A stretch of DNA of 64,000 nucleotides from Rhizophagus irregularis (taxonomy: Eukaryota; Glomeromycota; Glomeromycetes; Glomerales; Glomeraceae): NCBI RefSeq assembly GCF_026210795.1, contig NC_089445.1:1736001-1800000 (forward strand), given 5' to 3'. Positions within the stretch are counted from its first letter, which is position 1; every line of letters begins with the position of its first letter. The position numbers were made by a program, and so were the translations under genes. This document shows, piece after piece, positions 24,226 to 34,457 of this stretch. Under the pieces are notes generated by a model. The model was not told the DNA's origin. It did no database searches and saw only the letters and a program-made list of their open reading frames with translations.

Positions 24226-25020
24226 TGTTAAAGAAAAATTCGCAAGAATTTTTCTTGATACTGCTTAATTTTTGTGATACCGCTTAATTTTTAAAGTTTA
24301 AATGTGATACCGCTTATTTTAATTTCAAGAAAAATTCGCAAGAATTTTTCTTAATGCTGCTTAATTTTTAAAGTTTAAAAATGTGATACCGCTTATTTTA
24401 ATTTCGATTAATAAATTAAAGTCACGTTCTTAAGAAAAATTCGCAAGAATTTTCTTAACACTGCTTAATTTTTAAAGTTTAATTATGTGATACTGCTTAT
24501 TTTAATTTCGATTAATAAATTAAAGTCACGTTCTTAAGAAAAATTCACAAGAATTTTTCTTAATACTGCTTAATTTTTGTGATACCGTGCTTAATTCCCC
24601 GATTAATAAAATTGAAATCACGTTTTTAAGAAAAATTCGCGAGAATTTTCCTTGATACTGCTTAATTCTAATTCAGCTAATTTAGTATTAAGGTTTTAAT
24701 TTAAAAATTACGCAGTATCTAATTAAATTGTTCAGTTACACTAAATTTTTTTTTTTTTTGCGAACAAAAAAAAAAATTTCAAATTCAAAAAAAAACGAGT
24801 TTTTTTTAGTATGTTTTAGTCGTTATCAAGAAAAATTCGCGAGAATTTTCCTTGATACTGCTTAATTCTAATTCAGCTAATTTAGTATTAAGGTTCTATC
24901 AAAGAATTTCTCGCGAATTTTTCTGTATGATCGTGATTTTTAATTTATAAATCAGACTTTTGAACTTTAAAATTAAGCAAGTATGAAGGAAATTTCTTGC
25001 GAATATTCGTTATAAATCAG
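24226..25020. repeat. Dispersed copies of the AAGAAAAATT palindromic repeat
   Basis: At least seven copies of a palindrome with arms AAGAAAAATT / AATTTTTCTT around a TCGCGA- or CGCAAG-like centre lie between 24230 and 24925. Each is followed by GATACTGCTTAATTTT-type sequence. The same family forms the arrays at 32.9-33.9 and 36.7-37.4 kb. Confidence 0.8.
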
Positions 25021-25429
25021 ACTTCTGATGGATTTTTTATATGATCACGTGAAATTATCTATACAGTTTACAGTAGGGATCGGCATCGCGCATGAATAGA
25101 AACTGCGCCCGACCTGCTAGATCATATGGAGATGATGTAATTTTTATTTGTGAAACTAAGGATATTGTTTGTTGTTTGAATCGTTACCAATTACGTTTAA
25201 AGATAACTCTATACTTATAAAAGATGATCGTGAAATTATATGAAATAAAATTTGTATATAAGGGGAATTTTCTTGATATTCTCACGGGTAGTGGGATCAC
25301 TGCATCCAAGTTTGATTCAAGTTTTAATAAGAGGAAAAAAAAATTTTTTCCTCTGCCATTTAATTAAAAAGATGAGTAAAAAAGACTATCAATATGAGTA
25401 TATTAAAAGGCAAAACCGTCAGTTTGCGC

Positions 25430-25814
25430 TGTGATATTCACAAAATAAATATTACATATATGAGAGTATTATTGACCATAATTAGATAATTAAATTGGTA
25501 ATTTAAATTTATTTTAATAAATAAAACACCCCTTTGATTTTTTAGATCAATTCGAGACAATTAATTTTTTTCTTTAAATTTTTAGATCGATTCAACACCC
25601 TTATTGACCATAATTAGATTGTAATTAAATTTATTTTAATAAATAAAACACCCCCTTGATTTTTTAGATCAATTCAAGTTTATTAAATAGACACCCTTTA
25701 CAATTAATTTTTTCTCTGGATTTTTAAATCGATTCAACACCCTTATAATTAATTTTTTCTGATTTTTATCGATTTAACATCTTTAACATTAATTTTCTTC
25801 CTTCAATTTTTTCC
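25430..25814. repeat. Direct repeats of a TTAGATCAATTC-type unit
   Basis: Several partial copies of a stretch containing TTTTTTAGATCAATTC / TTAGATCGATTCAACACCC alternate with AATTAATTTTTTC. Related words continue to 26300 on the other side of the foldback MITE, so the MITE was inserted into this repeat. Confidence 0.6.
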
Positions 25815-25824
25815 TCAAAAATCA

Positions 25825-26117
25825 GGACCCCGGATATCTAATATAAAGGTCATAATGGACTTTTGGCCAAAAACACCCTTTTTGCTGAAACTCAAAAAAT
25901 CGTTTTTTGTAAATATCTCAGCATCCAGTAATTCAATTTTAATGAACTTTTTTTTATTTTGTAGCCCTCATTTAGCTCTACAATTTAAAAAAACGTTCAT
26001 CAAAATTGGACCACTGGATGCCGAGATATTTACAAAAAACGATTTTTTGAGCCCTGAAAAATGGGCCAATCTGCCAAAAGTGTGACTTATGACCTGTTTT
26101 GGAGATATCCGGGGTCC
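25825..26117. mobile_element. GGACCCC foldback MITE
   Basis: A 293-bp element has terminal inverted repeats GGACCCCGGATATCT (15 bp perfect, looser beyond). A large internal inverted repeat pairs AAATATCTCAGCATCCAG with CTGGATGCCGAGATATTT. It is flanked by TCAAAAATCA at 25815-25824 and 26118-26127, a duplication of 8-10 bp depending on where the TIR is placed. The open frame 25855-26085 is not a gene. Confidence 0.85.
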
Positions 26118-26296
26118 TCAAAAATCACCCTTATAATTAATTTTTTCTTTAATTTTTTATCGATTTAACATCTTTAACACTAATTTTCTTCCTTCAATTT
26201 TTTCCTCAAACTTCCTTCATTTTTCCTTCAATTTTTTCCTCAAACTTCCTTCAATTTTTTCTTCTTATTTCAATTTTTTCCTCAAAAATCTCAAAA

Positions 26297-27684
26297 ATGG
26301 ATTCAATCGACAAAGAAAATAAATTAAAAGAAATTAATATGTAATGAATGAGATATATAAATTTATGTTTTTTATTTATGTATTATAAGTTTTTTTTTAT
26401 TTACTTAATAATTTTTCCAAAAGAACAAAATTTAATAAGGTTCGCCTCAAAGACATTTAAAGAGATGAAAGAATTAGAAATTAGATCTCTTAATATTTCT
26501 AATTCAAACGCTATATTAGAAAATAATGATATTGGGATATTCTGAATTCATTTTGGAGAAAACGATTTTAATGAAATTGATGAAGAAGAAGTTGATTCAA
26601 AAAAACAGTCAATCACAATAAAAAATAAAAAAGTTAATAATTTTTTTATACTTTTAATTCATTAAGATTCTATTCATTTTGACAATATATTAATTATGCA
26701 TTGTTATGCGCAGAAACCGTTTTTATCATCTCTGGCTATTACGATGGCAAGGAATCTACGAGAATTATTACTAAATATCGATAAACTCCCAGATCAACAA
26801 TCTTTTATGATGAACCCGACAAAATTGAATCATATGTACAATTTTTGTTGAACAAATTAAAAAGTTCTTCAACAAAAGAAGCTTTTGTTGAAGAACTTAG
26901 ATGTAATAATGACAATTTCTTAGAAATCGGTTTACCTTCTAATAATGAAAATTTAAAAGATAATTTTGAGATTACCTCAGAGGTAAATTTGTTAAAAATG
27001 GAGGAATCTTCCTTCGAACGAAGTAAGGAAGAAATAATAAAAGCGCTGGTCACTTAATTAATATCAATTTATGACAATGTTCTTCAGGAATATATCGAAG
27101 CAGAGATTAATAGACGAAATGGATTTTGTAATTATTTGAATTTTTTAAAGATTTATAAAAAAATTGAAATATTTTGTAACATATACAAAATCAAATTGAA
27201 AGGTCAAACAATAAAAAATCAAACAAATACCAAAATTGTCGATTATAGCGAACAAAAAATTAAATTAACAACTCTCACCATCACTCTCAGAGCAGCAAAA
27301 AGAATTGATAGGCTATTAAGTCTTTCCAATAAAAATTTTCTCATTATTGACATATTTCCTAATTTAGATGTAGCTTTTTTTAAATTGTCGTCAATTAATG
27401 TCGCTGCATATAAATGTTGGCTGAAGATCATAGAAACGGGGGAAATAATTTCAGAGGAGCAAGGATACGAAATCTATCAACAAAAAAAGAAGGAGGAGAA
27501 TTCATTAAGAGAAAATATTCTTAAACAAGTGTATGAATCGGCGGAATATGAATCGGCGGAATATTATTACATTGATGAAGAATCACCAAGATACTATCCT
27601 GATAACGACAATCCTGATAACGAAGAATCACCAAGATATTATGCCAATAACGAAGAATCTATTCTTCCTATGGATGAATCTTAA
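26297..27684 (+). pseudogene. Hypothetical gene with stops and a frameshift
   Basis: Exon 1 (26297-26340, MDSIDKENKLKEIN) joins exon 2 from 26440 in phase. Coding then runs with three lesions: TGA at 26543-26545 (from CGA), a one-base frameshift near 26800, and TAA at 27055-27057 (from CAA). An intron is likely between about 26630 and 26665. The long 3' part, ISIYDNVLQEYIEAEINRRN..., continues to 27684 and ends with a duplicated acidic motif (EESPRYY with DNDNPDN). No known domain recognised. The consistent frame on both sides of each lesion argues for a recently active gene. It may belong to a lineage-specific family. Confidence 0.5.
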
Positions 27685-27935
27685 CTCTTTCCTCTGCTTC
27701 TTTTCTCTCTTCTTCTCTTCCTTCTTCGTTATTTTCCTCCTTTCCTCCCTTCTTCTCTTTCTTCTTCGCTCGTATTCTCCCTCTCTTCTTTTTCTCCTTT
27801 TTCGCTCTTTTCTTCCCTTCTTTCCTTCTTCTCTCCTTCTTCGTTCTTTTCCTCCCTTCCCTTTCCTTCCTCCTTCCTTTTCCTCTTTCATTTCCCTTCC
27901 CTTCCATTCCTCCTTCCTTTTCCTCTTTAATTTCA
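27685..27935. repeat. Polypyrimidine tract
   Basis: 250 bp of almost pure C/T on the plus strand, built from CTTCTTC, CTTTCC and TTCCTCC words. A minus-strand frame (28036-27668) crosses it and reads Lys/Glu/Arg. Only its first 40 residues (MNVKESVKREPKKWMKSVPS...) are not low complexity, so I do not call a gene. Confidence 0.8.
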
Positions 27936-28616
27936 CCAGTAGAATCCATTATTTTTTTGATTTTTTGTTCCTCGGCACTTGGTACTGATTTCATCCATTT
28001 CTTTGGCTCTCTTTTGACGCTTTCTTTCACGTTCATGTTTAAGTCATTGTTTGGGTGTTTTTCTCCTTTTGTTATTTCATTTCTCGGGTTAGTACTTTGA
28101 TATCCATTTTATTATAATTTTTAAATGTAAAAGTTTATGCGAAGCGCATGGGAATTTTATATCTGATTTTTTTATCTTAATTTTTATAGTCGTCATCTTT
28201 ACTTTAAAGTACAAAATTAGAAATACAATCGCCACTGGTTACAAACCTGGATATACTGAAAACTCGTTATATCGAACCAAATAGTGCAGAACTATTTATT
28301 CAAAACTCGTGTTTGTTTGATCAAATATATTATATACTGAATGATCACGTGAATTAAAATTGGATAATCTTTTTCTTTATCGGAATACAAAATTTAAAAA
28401 AAAACCCGATATTAACACAATATATCAACAAAGAAAAAGGACCTTTCCGTTCATTATTTTTGGAATAAGAAGGCGTGAATGCAAGTTAGTATTTTAATGA
28501 AATTCTTCTTGAACTTAATCTCTTGAACTTAATGCATGAAATTCTTCTAATATATATTTATTTCTTTTATTTCTTAGTTTTGATGGAAAAATTGATGACC
28601 TTGATATGTTAATTTC

Positions 28617-28830
28617 TAGCTGATATTAACGCGTATGGATATGTTCATATTGAGGATGAAATGCTAGAAGGTGGACTTACTGATGAAGAAATTGTTGATA
28701 GGGTATGAATACAAAAATGAAATAACTTATTTATACCAGAAAAAGTTACTTTGGCAGTAGTTAAAAGATTTATAAACGAATCTATAAGATTTTTATACGC
28801 AGAAGTGGGTAAAGAATTAAATAATATAAT
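28617..28830 (+). pseudogene. Tigger/pogo (CENP-B-type) transposase C-terminal scrap
   Basis: One frame reads DINAYGYVHIEDEMLEGG, then LTDEEIVDRV, two TGA codons, and PEKVTLAVVKRFINESIRFLYAE, ending in TAA at 28830. The TDEEIVD...AL/VxRFINESIRFLYxE pattern is what I recall from the C-terminal tail of DDE_1 Tigger-like transposases abundant in these fungi. No catalytic core is present. Confidence 0.45.
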
Positions 28831-29572
28831 ATAATAATAAAGATAATTCATAATTCACCTTAATTATTTTTAATCATGTGATTTGATTTTATTGGTAGAA
28901 TTTATATACCGCGTTATATCCAGTGACGACCGCAATCTCAATTTTATTAATCGAAAAAAATAAGTAGTACCAAGAAAATTCTCAGAAAATTTTCTTGATG
29001 ATCGCAATTAATTGGATTTAAATTTAAAAATTGTCAATCGTAATTTCAATTTCAATTTCAATTTATTTATTAATCAGCCTTTGAAAAATAAGGCCCATCA
29101 ATTTCTAAAAATAGCTAAACGCGAATTTAATTTTAATGATTATTCTGTTATATTAACAAAATTGATCAATTTGCGCTTTTTTCTAACAATAATAGTTGGA
29201 TAATATAAAATAGATAGTCATAACGCTATTATGTAATAATAAAAGAGTGATTTCTAATTAAACTCAATTCCAATTGTTTGTTTATAAATTCTAATCGTTT
29301 GATTGTGACGTAAATCATGATCATCTTCCGATTTCTGAAACTATTTTCACAAATATATACTGTATTGATATTGATGGACTGAAATTTAAAATGCCCCATG
29401 ATTTTTTAGAAAACAACTTATTAGCATAGCGGCCAATCACAAAGATAGCACTGAAAATATAAGATCAGCTGATACTAACAACTGTGATCTGTATATGGTG
29501 ATTAAGACCGATTAGAATCACGATTGTTAAGAAAAATTCTTGGGAATTTTTCTTGATACTGCTTATTTTATA
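28831..29572. other. Intergenic with two palindromic repeat copies
   Basis: Mostly featureless AT-rich sequence. Copies of the AAGAAAAATT palindrome family lie at about 28970-28998 and 29523-29560; the latter directly borders the Tc1/mariner element. The frame at 29012-29203 has no support beyond being open. Confidence 0.4.
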
Positions 29573-29812
29573 GCTGTTTTCAAAAAGGTGTGTTCAAATG
29601 ATTTTCATCATGTATATATATGGGAAATCAGGAAATCAGAAATCAGATTACAAATCAAATTTAAACTTTTTTTTTATCTTTTTATCGAAACTTCATTATT
29701 TATATAACCCGTAAAAAAAAATAAAATTTTTATCTTTTTATCAAAACTACTTTCGTTTTCATTATTTATATAACCCGTAAAAAAAATAAAAATAAAGAAT
29801 CTTTTATTAATA

Positions 29813-31480
29813 ATGGCCGATACACAAGGTATAAAGCTCAGGTATAAAAGAGGAACTTGCTTTGGATGCCAAAAATGTTTATATTGTGGAGTTGATTTAC
29901 AGCAACAAAAGTGCAAATGTAAAACTTCTACGATACCTAATAAAAAAAATCGAACTACTGCTGTCAAGTATGCTTTTACACAAATTTTTAGTCCTGATTG
30001 GACAAAAGATAAATTTTCTTTTATTCAAGAGAAAGCGCTGAAATATAATTATTTGATAAACCTGAAAAATACTTTCAACCTTTCACTTTGTTCAAAGTGT
30101 AACAACACCTTATCAAGATTAACTCCCAAAAATTCTAAAAACATCAAATCTATAGTGAAATCAACCGAAACTCTTCCTAATCTAGAAGTATCTCAGAATA
30201 CACAATTAAAGCCAGAAGTATATGATCTTACTATATTAGATGGAGCATCAACACAAAATTCATTGGAGACTTTAGAATCTGATAAAAATAGTGAAGATAA
30301 TGCATATTCTGCTGATGATGACTTTGAATACGAGTTTCAATATGGAATCTTTATAAAATTGGATGGAAAGCTTCAACCAGCTAAATGGTATAAAGTTGTA
30401 GTGTCTGGGATAGACGAGTTTCTTGCAGAGATTCATACCAATGTAGTCACGTTAACACAAAAGGAGTCAATCGAAGCATGTGACTATCATGTAGCATTCA
30501 AATCAGAAAAAGCCCTAGGAGCTGGAACTCAATTAGTTGATGCTCAGGATTTTCAGAAATTCTGTTTAGATTATTCTAAGTTCAAAAAGAGAAACACCAA
30601 TATGGGAATCTTCATAACTATCAAATCTCAAGATCTAAATAAAAATAAACGTAAAAAGAAGGTAGTATATTTATTTGTAAGTTTTAATTTTAATCTTGAT
30701 TGAACTAAAACTAACTTATATTGTTTAGGATATTTGTTCTGAAACTGAGACTGATATAGATAATCCTGCTGAAAAGCATAAAAATAAAAATCGGGTTTCA
30801 AAAACATCTAGTCTTACATCAGAAGAAACACAAATAGCAAAAAATGTTTCAGAAATTCGTACTATTAACCATTGCAACATTCATAATCGGGCTTGTTTAA
30901 ACAGAGATAATAGTAAAGAAAATCATGTTGAAATTACTTTTATGATGCTTTCAATTTGGGCATCTGAAATGGTAATTTTGTTATTACACCATATAAAATA
31001 AATAAGAGCATTTATTTATTTTATTATTAATTACAGAATAAAGGATTGGCAACACCAACGAATCCACCAACACATCCATTATTTGCATACCGGAATCCAT
31101 CTAAAACAAAACCATCTTATTTACAACCATCAGCAAAAAATTCACTTTTACCATCAAGCTCATACATACCGTTTTCATTATACAATTCATTGCAAATGTT
31201 TTCAGCACCTTATACTGCTCATGTTTTAGAACAAACACCTATCATGATTACAAAATTACCTACGATTAGCGATTTCTTAAAACAAATAGATGACAATGAA
31301 GGTACAAATAATTATTATCAGAGTTTTTTAGAAGGATTAGAAAAGCAAAGGATTTCAGTGCGAATACTTTCAAAGTTATCAATGGAAGAATTTAAAATAT
31401 GTGGAGTAGACACTATCGGCGTACAAAAAACTCTTCTTGATTATGCTAAAAGATATAATAATATTTCATTATACAACTAA
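29813..31480 (+). CDS. Cys-rich/SAM-like protein carried by the Tc1/mariner element
   Basis: Three exons, 29813-30661, 30729-30971 and 31037-31480, join in phase to give about 511 residues. The N-terminus holds a cysteine cluster (CFGCQKCLYCGVDL, then CKCK) and a second CSKC pair about 80 residues later, probably zinc-binding. The middle is acidic and Ser/Thr-rich. The last 75 residues (ISDFLKQID...FLEGLEKQRISVRIL...MEEFKICGVDTIGVQKTLL) look like a SAM domain, a helical protein-interaction module. Similar SAM-tailed proteins are, as I recall, expanded in glomeromycotan fungi. There are no stops in frame. The gene lies wholly inside the TIRs, convergent with the transposase (18 bp between the two stops), so it is either an accessory transposition gene or captured cargo. 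Confidence 0.8.
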
Positions 31481-31498
31481 TCCTTTAATGTAAATTCT

Positions 31499-32650
31499 TT
31501 ATTTGTAACCTGATCCATTAAAAAATGCATTAGAAAGTGATGGAAAGATTTGAGAGCAAGCAACTAATAAAGGATATATCGGGTCTGAACAGCTTTCTAT
31601 GAAATAATTATATTTTCTCAAATAACTTTTTATGTATGAAAAAGCATTTTCAATAGGATTAAGATCTGGTGAATATGGTGGGAGAAATTCTACACGTACA
31701 CCAAATGCATCCAAATATTCTAGTAATCCATCATCATGATGGATTCTTGCATTATCTAAAATTAGAACACTTCTTGCTTGTGGATATGAATTCATCTGAG
31801 GCAACTAAAAAATAATAAATTGGATTATTTAATTGTTAATAAAAATAATAAAGTCAAATTATTACATACCACTTGAGAAATTACAAATTCCTTAAATTTC
31901 TCCTTCATACAACCACCTTCCATAATGTCCACAGCAATAATACCATCTAAAGAAAGTGCTGGTAGAAGTGTATAATGCTTCCCACGAATAAATACAACTT
32001 TTTTAATGGCTCTTGTATTGATTTCTGAATAACCATATCTACGCGAAATTGTTCGATCATCTTTTGCTGATTCGTCTAAGAAAATTAGTTATTCACGTTG
32101 GTATTGAATTCCTATACGTGCCATAAAGGCACTGCGAAGTAATTCATTACGTTCTTTGGCTATTTTGTGTAGCTAAAAATAAATAAATATATGAGAAAAC
32201 TTGTTATATTTGCATGATATAAAATGAGATAAAAACCTTCTTTCGTGTTATTCCACAATATGCCAATGATTTCCAAAGTGTAGGAATAGAAACATGTTTA
32301 CCACTTTGGACTTCCATTTCCTGGACAATTTCACCAAGATACAAATCTGCATTTGTCTGAACTATACCCCGCAGTATCTGTTTATAAAATTTTATTAGTT
32401 ACATAACAAAATTATAGCTATATATGTTATCAATACCTACATTCATGTCATTACAATCGAAAGTTTTGCGTCGTCCTGGTATTTTTCTCCAGGGGTTTTC
32501 TACAGTTTCCCACTTTATATACAAGTGAAGTATTTTGTTTATTAGGCTTATACTGACATAAAGAATTTCGGAAATTCTTCTCTTAGAATAGCCATCATTT
32601 TTAAGATATATTATACGCCACTTCAAATCACTACTGTATGTTGGAGGCAT
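31499..32650 (-). pseudogene. Tc1/mariner (IS630-type) DD34E transposase, one nonsense codon
   Basis: Cuts and pastes its own element. Four exons, 32650-32441, 32377-32237, 32172-31870 and 31804-31499, join to 320 codons. The N-terminus is a helix-turn-helix (SSDLKWRIIYLKNDGYSKRR, then ISEILYVS) with a GRRKTF basic stretch. The catalytic core shows FLDES (first Asp), LDNARIHH (second Asp) and PPYSPDLNPIE (Glu), with 34 residues between the last two. A TAA at 32091-32089 lies just before the first catalytic Asp and is one C-to-T change from CAA. Everything else is intact, so loss is recent. The open sub-frames on either side are each continuous. ATG 32650 follows the inner edge of the TIR region by about 200 bp. 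Confidence 0.9.
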
Positions 32651-32881
32651 TTTGAAAAAGAAACCTTTAAATTTTTACGAAAATATTGAGATTAATTCGA
32701 TTTTAGCTTGATATAAGGTTCAAGACAGGGTTGTAGTAACAATATTCACCAGGAAATCTTTATTGTTACAAAGTTTAATATCAGGACAAAGTTTTGAAAA
32801 GGGCGAAAATCTTGGAAATCACGCGATTTTCCCATGATATAATGATCTACATCTGAACACACCTTTTTGAAAACAGCTATA

Positions 32882-33915
32882 AAGTTTAAAGACCGATTAG
32901 CAAACTGAAATCACGATTTCAAGAAAAATTCTCGCGAATTTTTCTTGATACCGCTTATTTTTAAAGTTTAAATAAATTGAAATCACGATTTTTTAAGAAA
33001 AATTCTCGCGAATTTTTCTTGATGCTGCTTATTTTAAAGTTTAAAGACCGATTAGCAAACTGAAATCACGATTTCAAGAAAAATTCTCGCGAATTTTTCT
33101 TGATACCGCTTATTTTTAAAGTTTAAATAAATTGAAATCACGATTTTTTAAGAAAAATTCTCGCGAATTTTTCTTGATGCTGCTTATTTTAAAGTTTAAA
33201 GACCGATTAGTAAACTGAAATCACGATTTCAAGAAAAATTCTTGCGAATTTTTCTTGATACCGCTTATTTTTAAAGTTTAAATAAATTGAAATCACGATT
33301 TTTTAAGAAAAATTCTCGCGAATTTTTCTTGATACTGCTTATTTTAAAGTTTAAAGACCGATTAGCAAACTGAAATCACGATTTCAAGAAAAATTCTCGC
33401 AAATTTTTCTTGATGCTGCTTATTTCCAATTAGCAAACTGAAATCACGATTTCAAGAAAAATTCTCGCGAATTTTTCTTGATACCGCTTATTTTTAAAGT
33501 TTAAATAAATTGAAATCACGATTTTTTTAGAAAAATTCTCACGAATTTTTCTTGATACTGCTTATTTTAAAGTTTAAAGACCGATTAGTAAACTGAAATC
33601 ACGATTTCAAGAAAAATTCTTGCGAATTTTTCTTGATACCGCTTATTTTTAAAGTTTAAATAAATTGAAATTACGATTTTTTAAGAAAAATTCTCGCGAA
33701 TTTTTCTTGATACTGCTTATTTTAAAGTTTAAAGACCGATTAGCAAACGGAAATCACGATTTCAAGAAAAATTCTCGCGAATTTTTCTTGATACCGCTTA
33801 TTTTTAAAGTTTAAAGACTGATTAGTAAACTAAGATCACGATTTTAAGAAAAATTCTCACGAATTTTTCTTGATACAGACTGATTAGTAAATTGAAATCA
33901 CGATTTTTAAATATG
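32882..33915 (+). repeat. Palindromic tandem array, forward orientation
   Basis: About 13 units carrying a palindrome with AAGAAAAATT and AATTTTTCTT arms around CTCGCG. Units of about 77 and 80 bp alternate: one begins GACCGATTAGCAAACTG, the other TAAATTGAAATCACG. The higher-order period is therefore about 155-158 bp. The Tc1/mariner element was inserted at its left edge. Confidence 0.92.
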
Positions 33916-34064
33916 ATTGTCTATATTTGACTAACTTTAATAATGATTGATCATTTTGTTAGAATTGTTAATTTTAGATACATAGTATGATATTATCGAT
34001 ACTTTTGCAATTGTAACGGATTTTGAAATCTATTATAAAATAGTTTTTTTTAGTTAAATAAATC

Positions 34065-34375
34065 ATTTCAACTTTTTAGTAACTTTAGATAGTATAGAGT
34101 TATATTTGTGATCGAATTTTCTTTGTTAACGGTACACGTTTCTCTAGAGTCATACCATAGATAATATAGAGTCATATTTGTGATCGAATTTTCTTTGTTA
34201 ACGGTACGCGTTTCTCTAGAATCACGATTGTTCACAATTTAGTTACCCTAGATAGTATAGAGTCATATTTGTGATCGAATTTTCTTTGTTAACGGTACGC
34301 GTTTCTCTGAGTCACGATTATTCATAAATAAATGTGATTGAATTTTCTGTTAATAGTACGCGTTTCTCCATCATT
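34065..34375. repeat. Tandem repeat upstream of the 34458 gene
   Basis: Four direct copies (the last shortened) of a unit containing AGATAGTATAGAGTCATATT, GATCGAATTTTC, GTTAACGGTACGCG and TTTCTCTAGA. Copies start near 34085, 34150, 34235 and 34325. They end about 85 bp before the ATG of the next gene and may form its promoter. Confidence 0.8.
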
Positions 34376-34457
34376 CATACATTTTGCATTTATCATTTAC
34401 GTATTCTTTCTTATTTTTACGTGTTCTCATTCATATTCGTATGTTTACGTCAAAAAA

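Larger units (their letters stand above)
29573..32879. mobile_element. Tc1/mariner-type element with accessory gene
   Basis: A 3,307-bp element has terminal inverted repeats that are identical for 26 bp (starting TAGCTGTTTTCAAAAAGGTG) and similar to about 55 bp. TA duplications lie at 29571-29572 and 32880-32881. Joining the flanks over one TA restores CTTATTTTAAAGTTTAAAG, exactly the consensus of the palindromic repeat array in which it lies. It carries a DD34E transposase on the minus strand and a separate three-exon plus-strand gene. Confidence 0.93.

Noticed and set aside
27628-28036. Two overlapping minus-strand Lys/Glu/Arg-rich frames
   Set aside because: Mostly encoded by a polypyrimidine tract; only the first 40 residues of one look ordinary, so evidence for a gene is too weak.
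29012-29203. 63-codon frame
   Set aside because: Asn/Phe-rich composition typical of AT-rich noise; no neighbouring exons.
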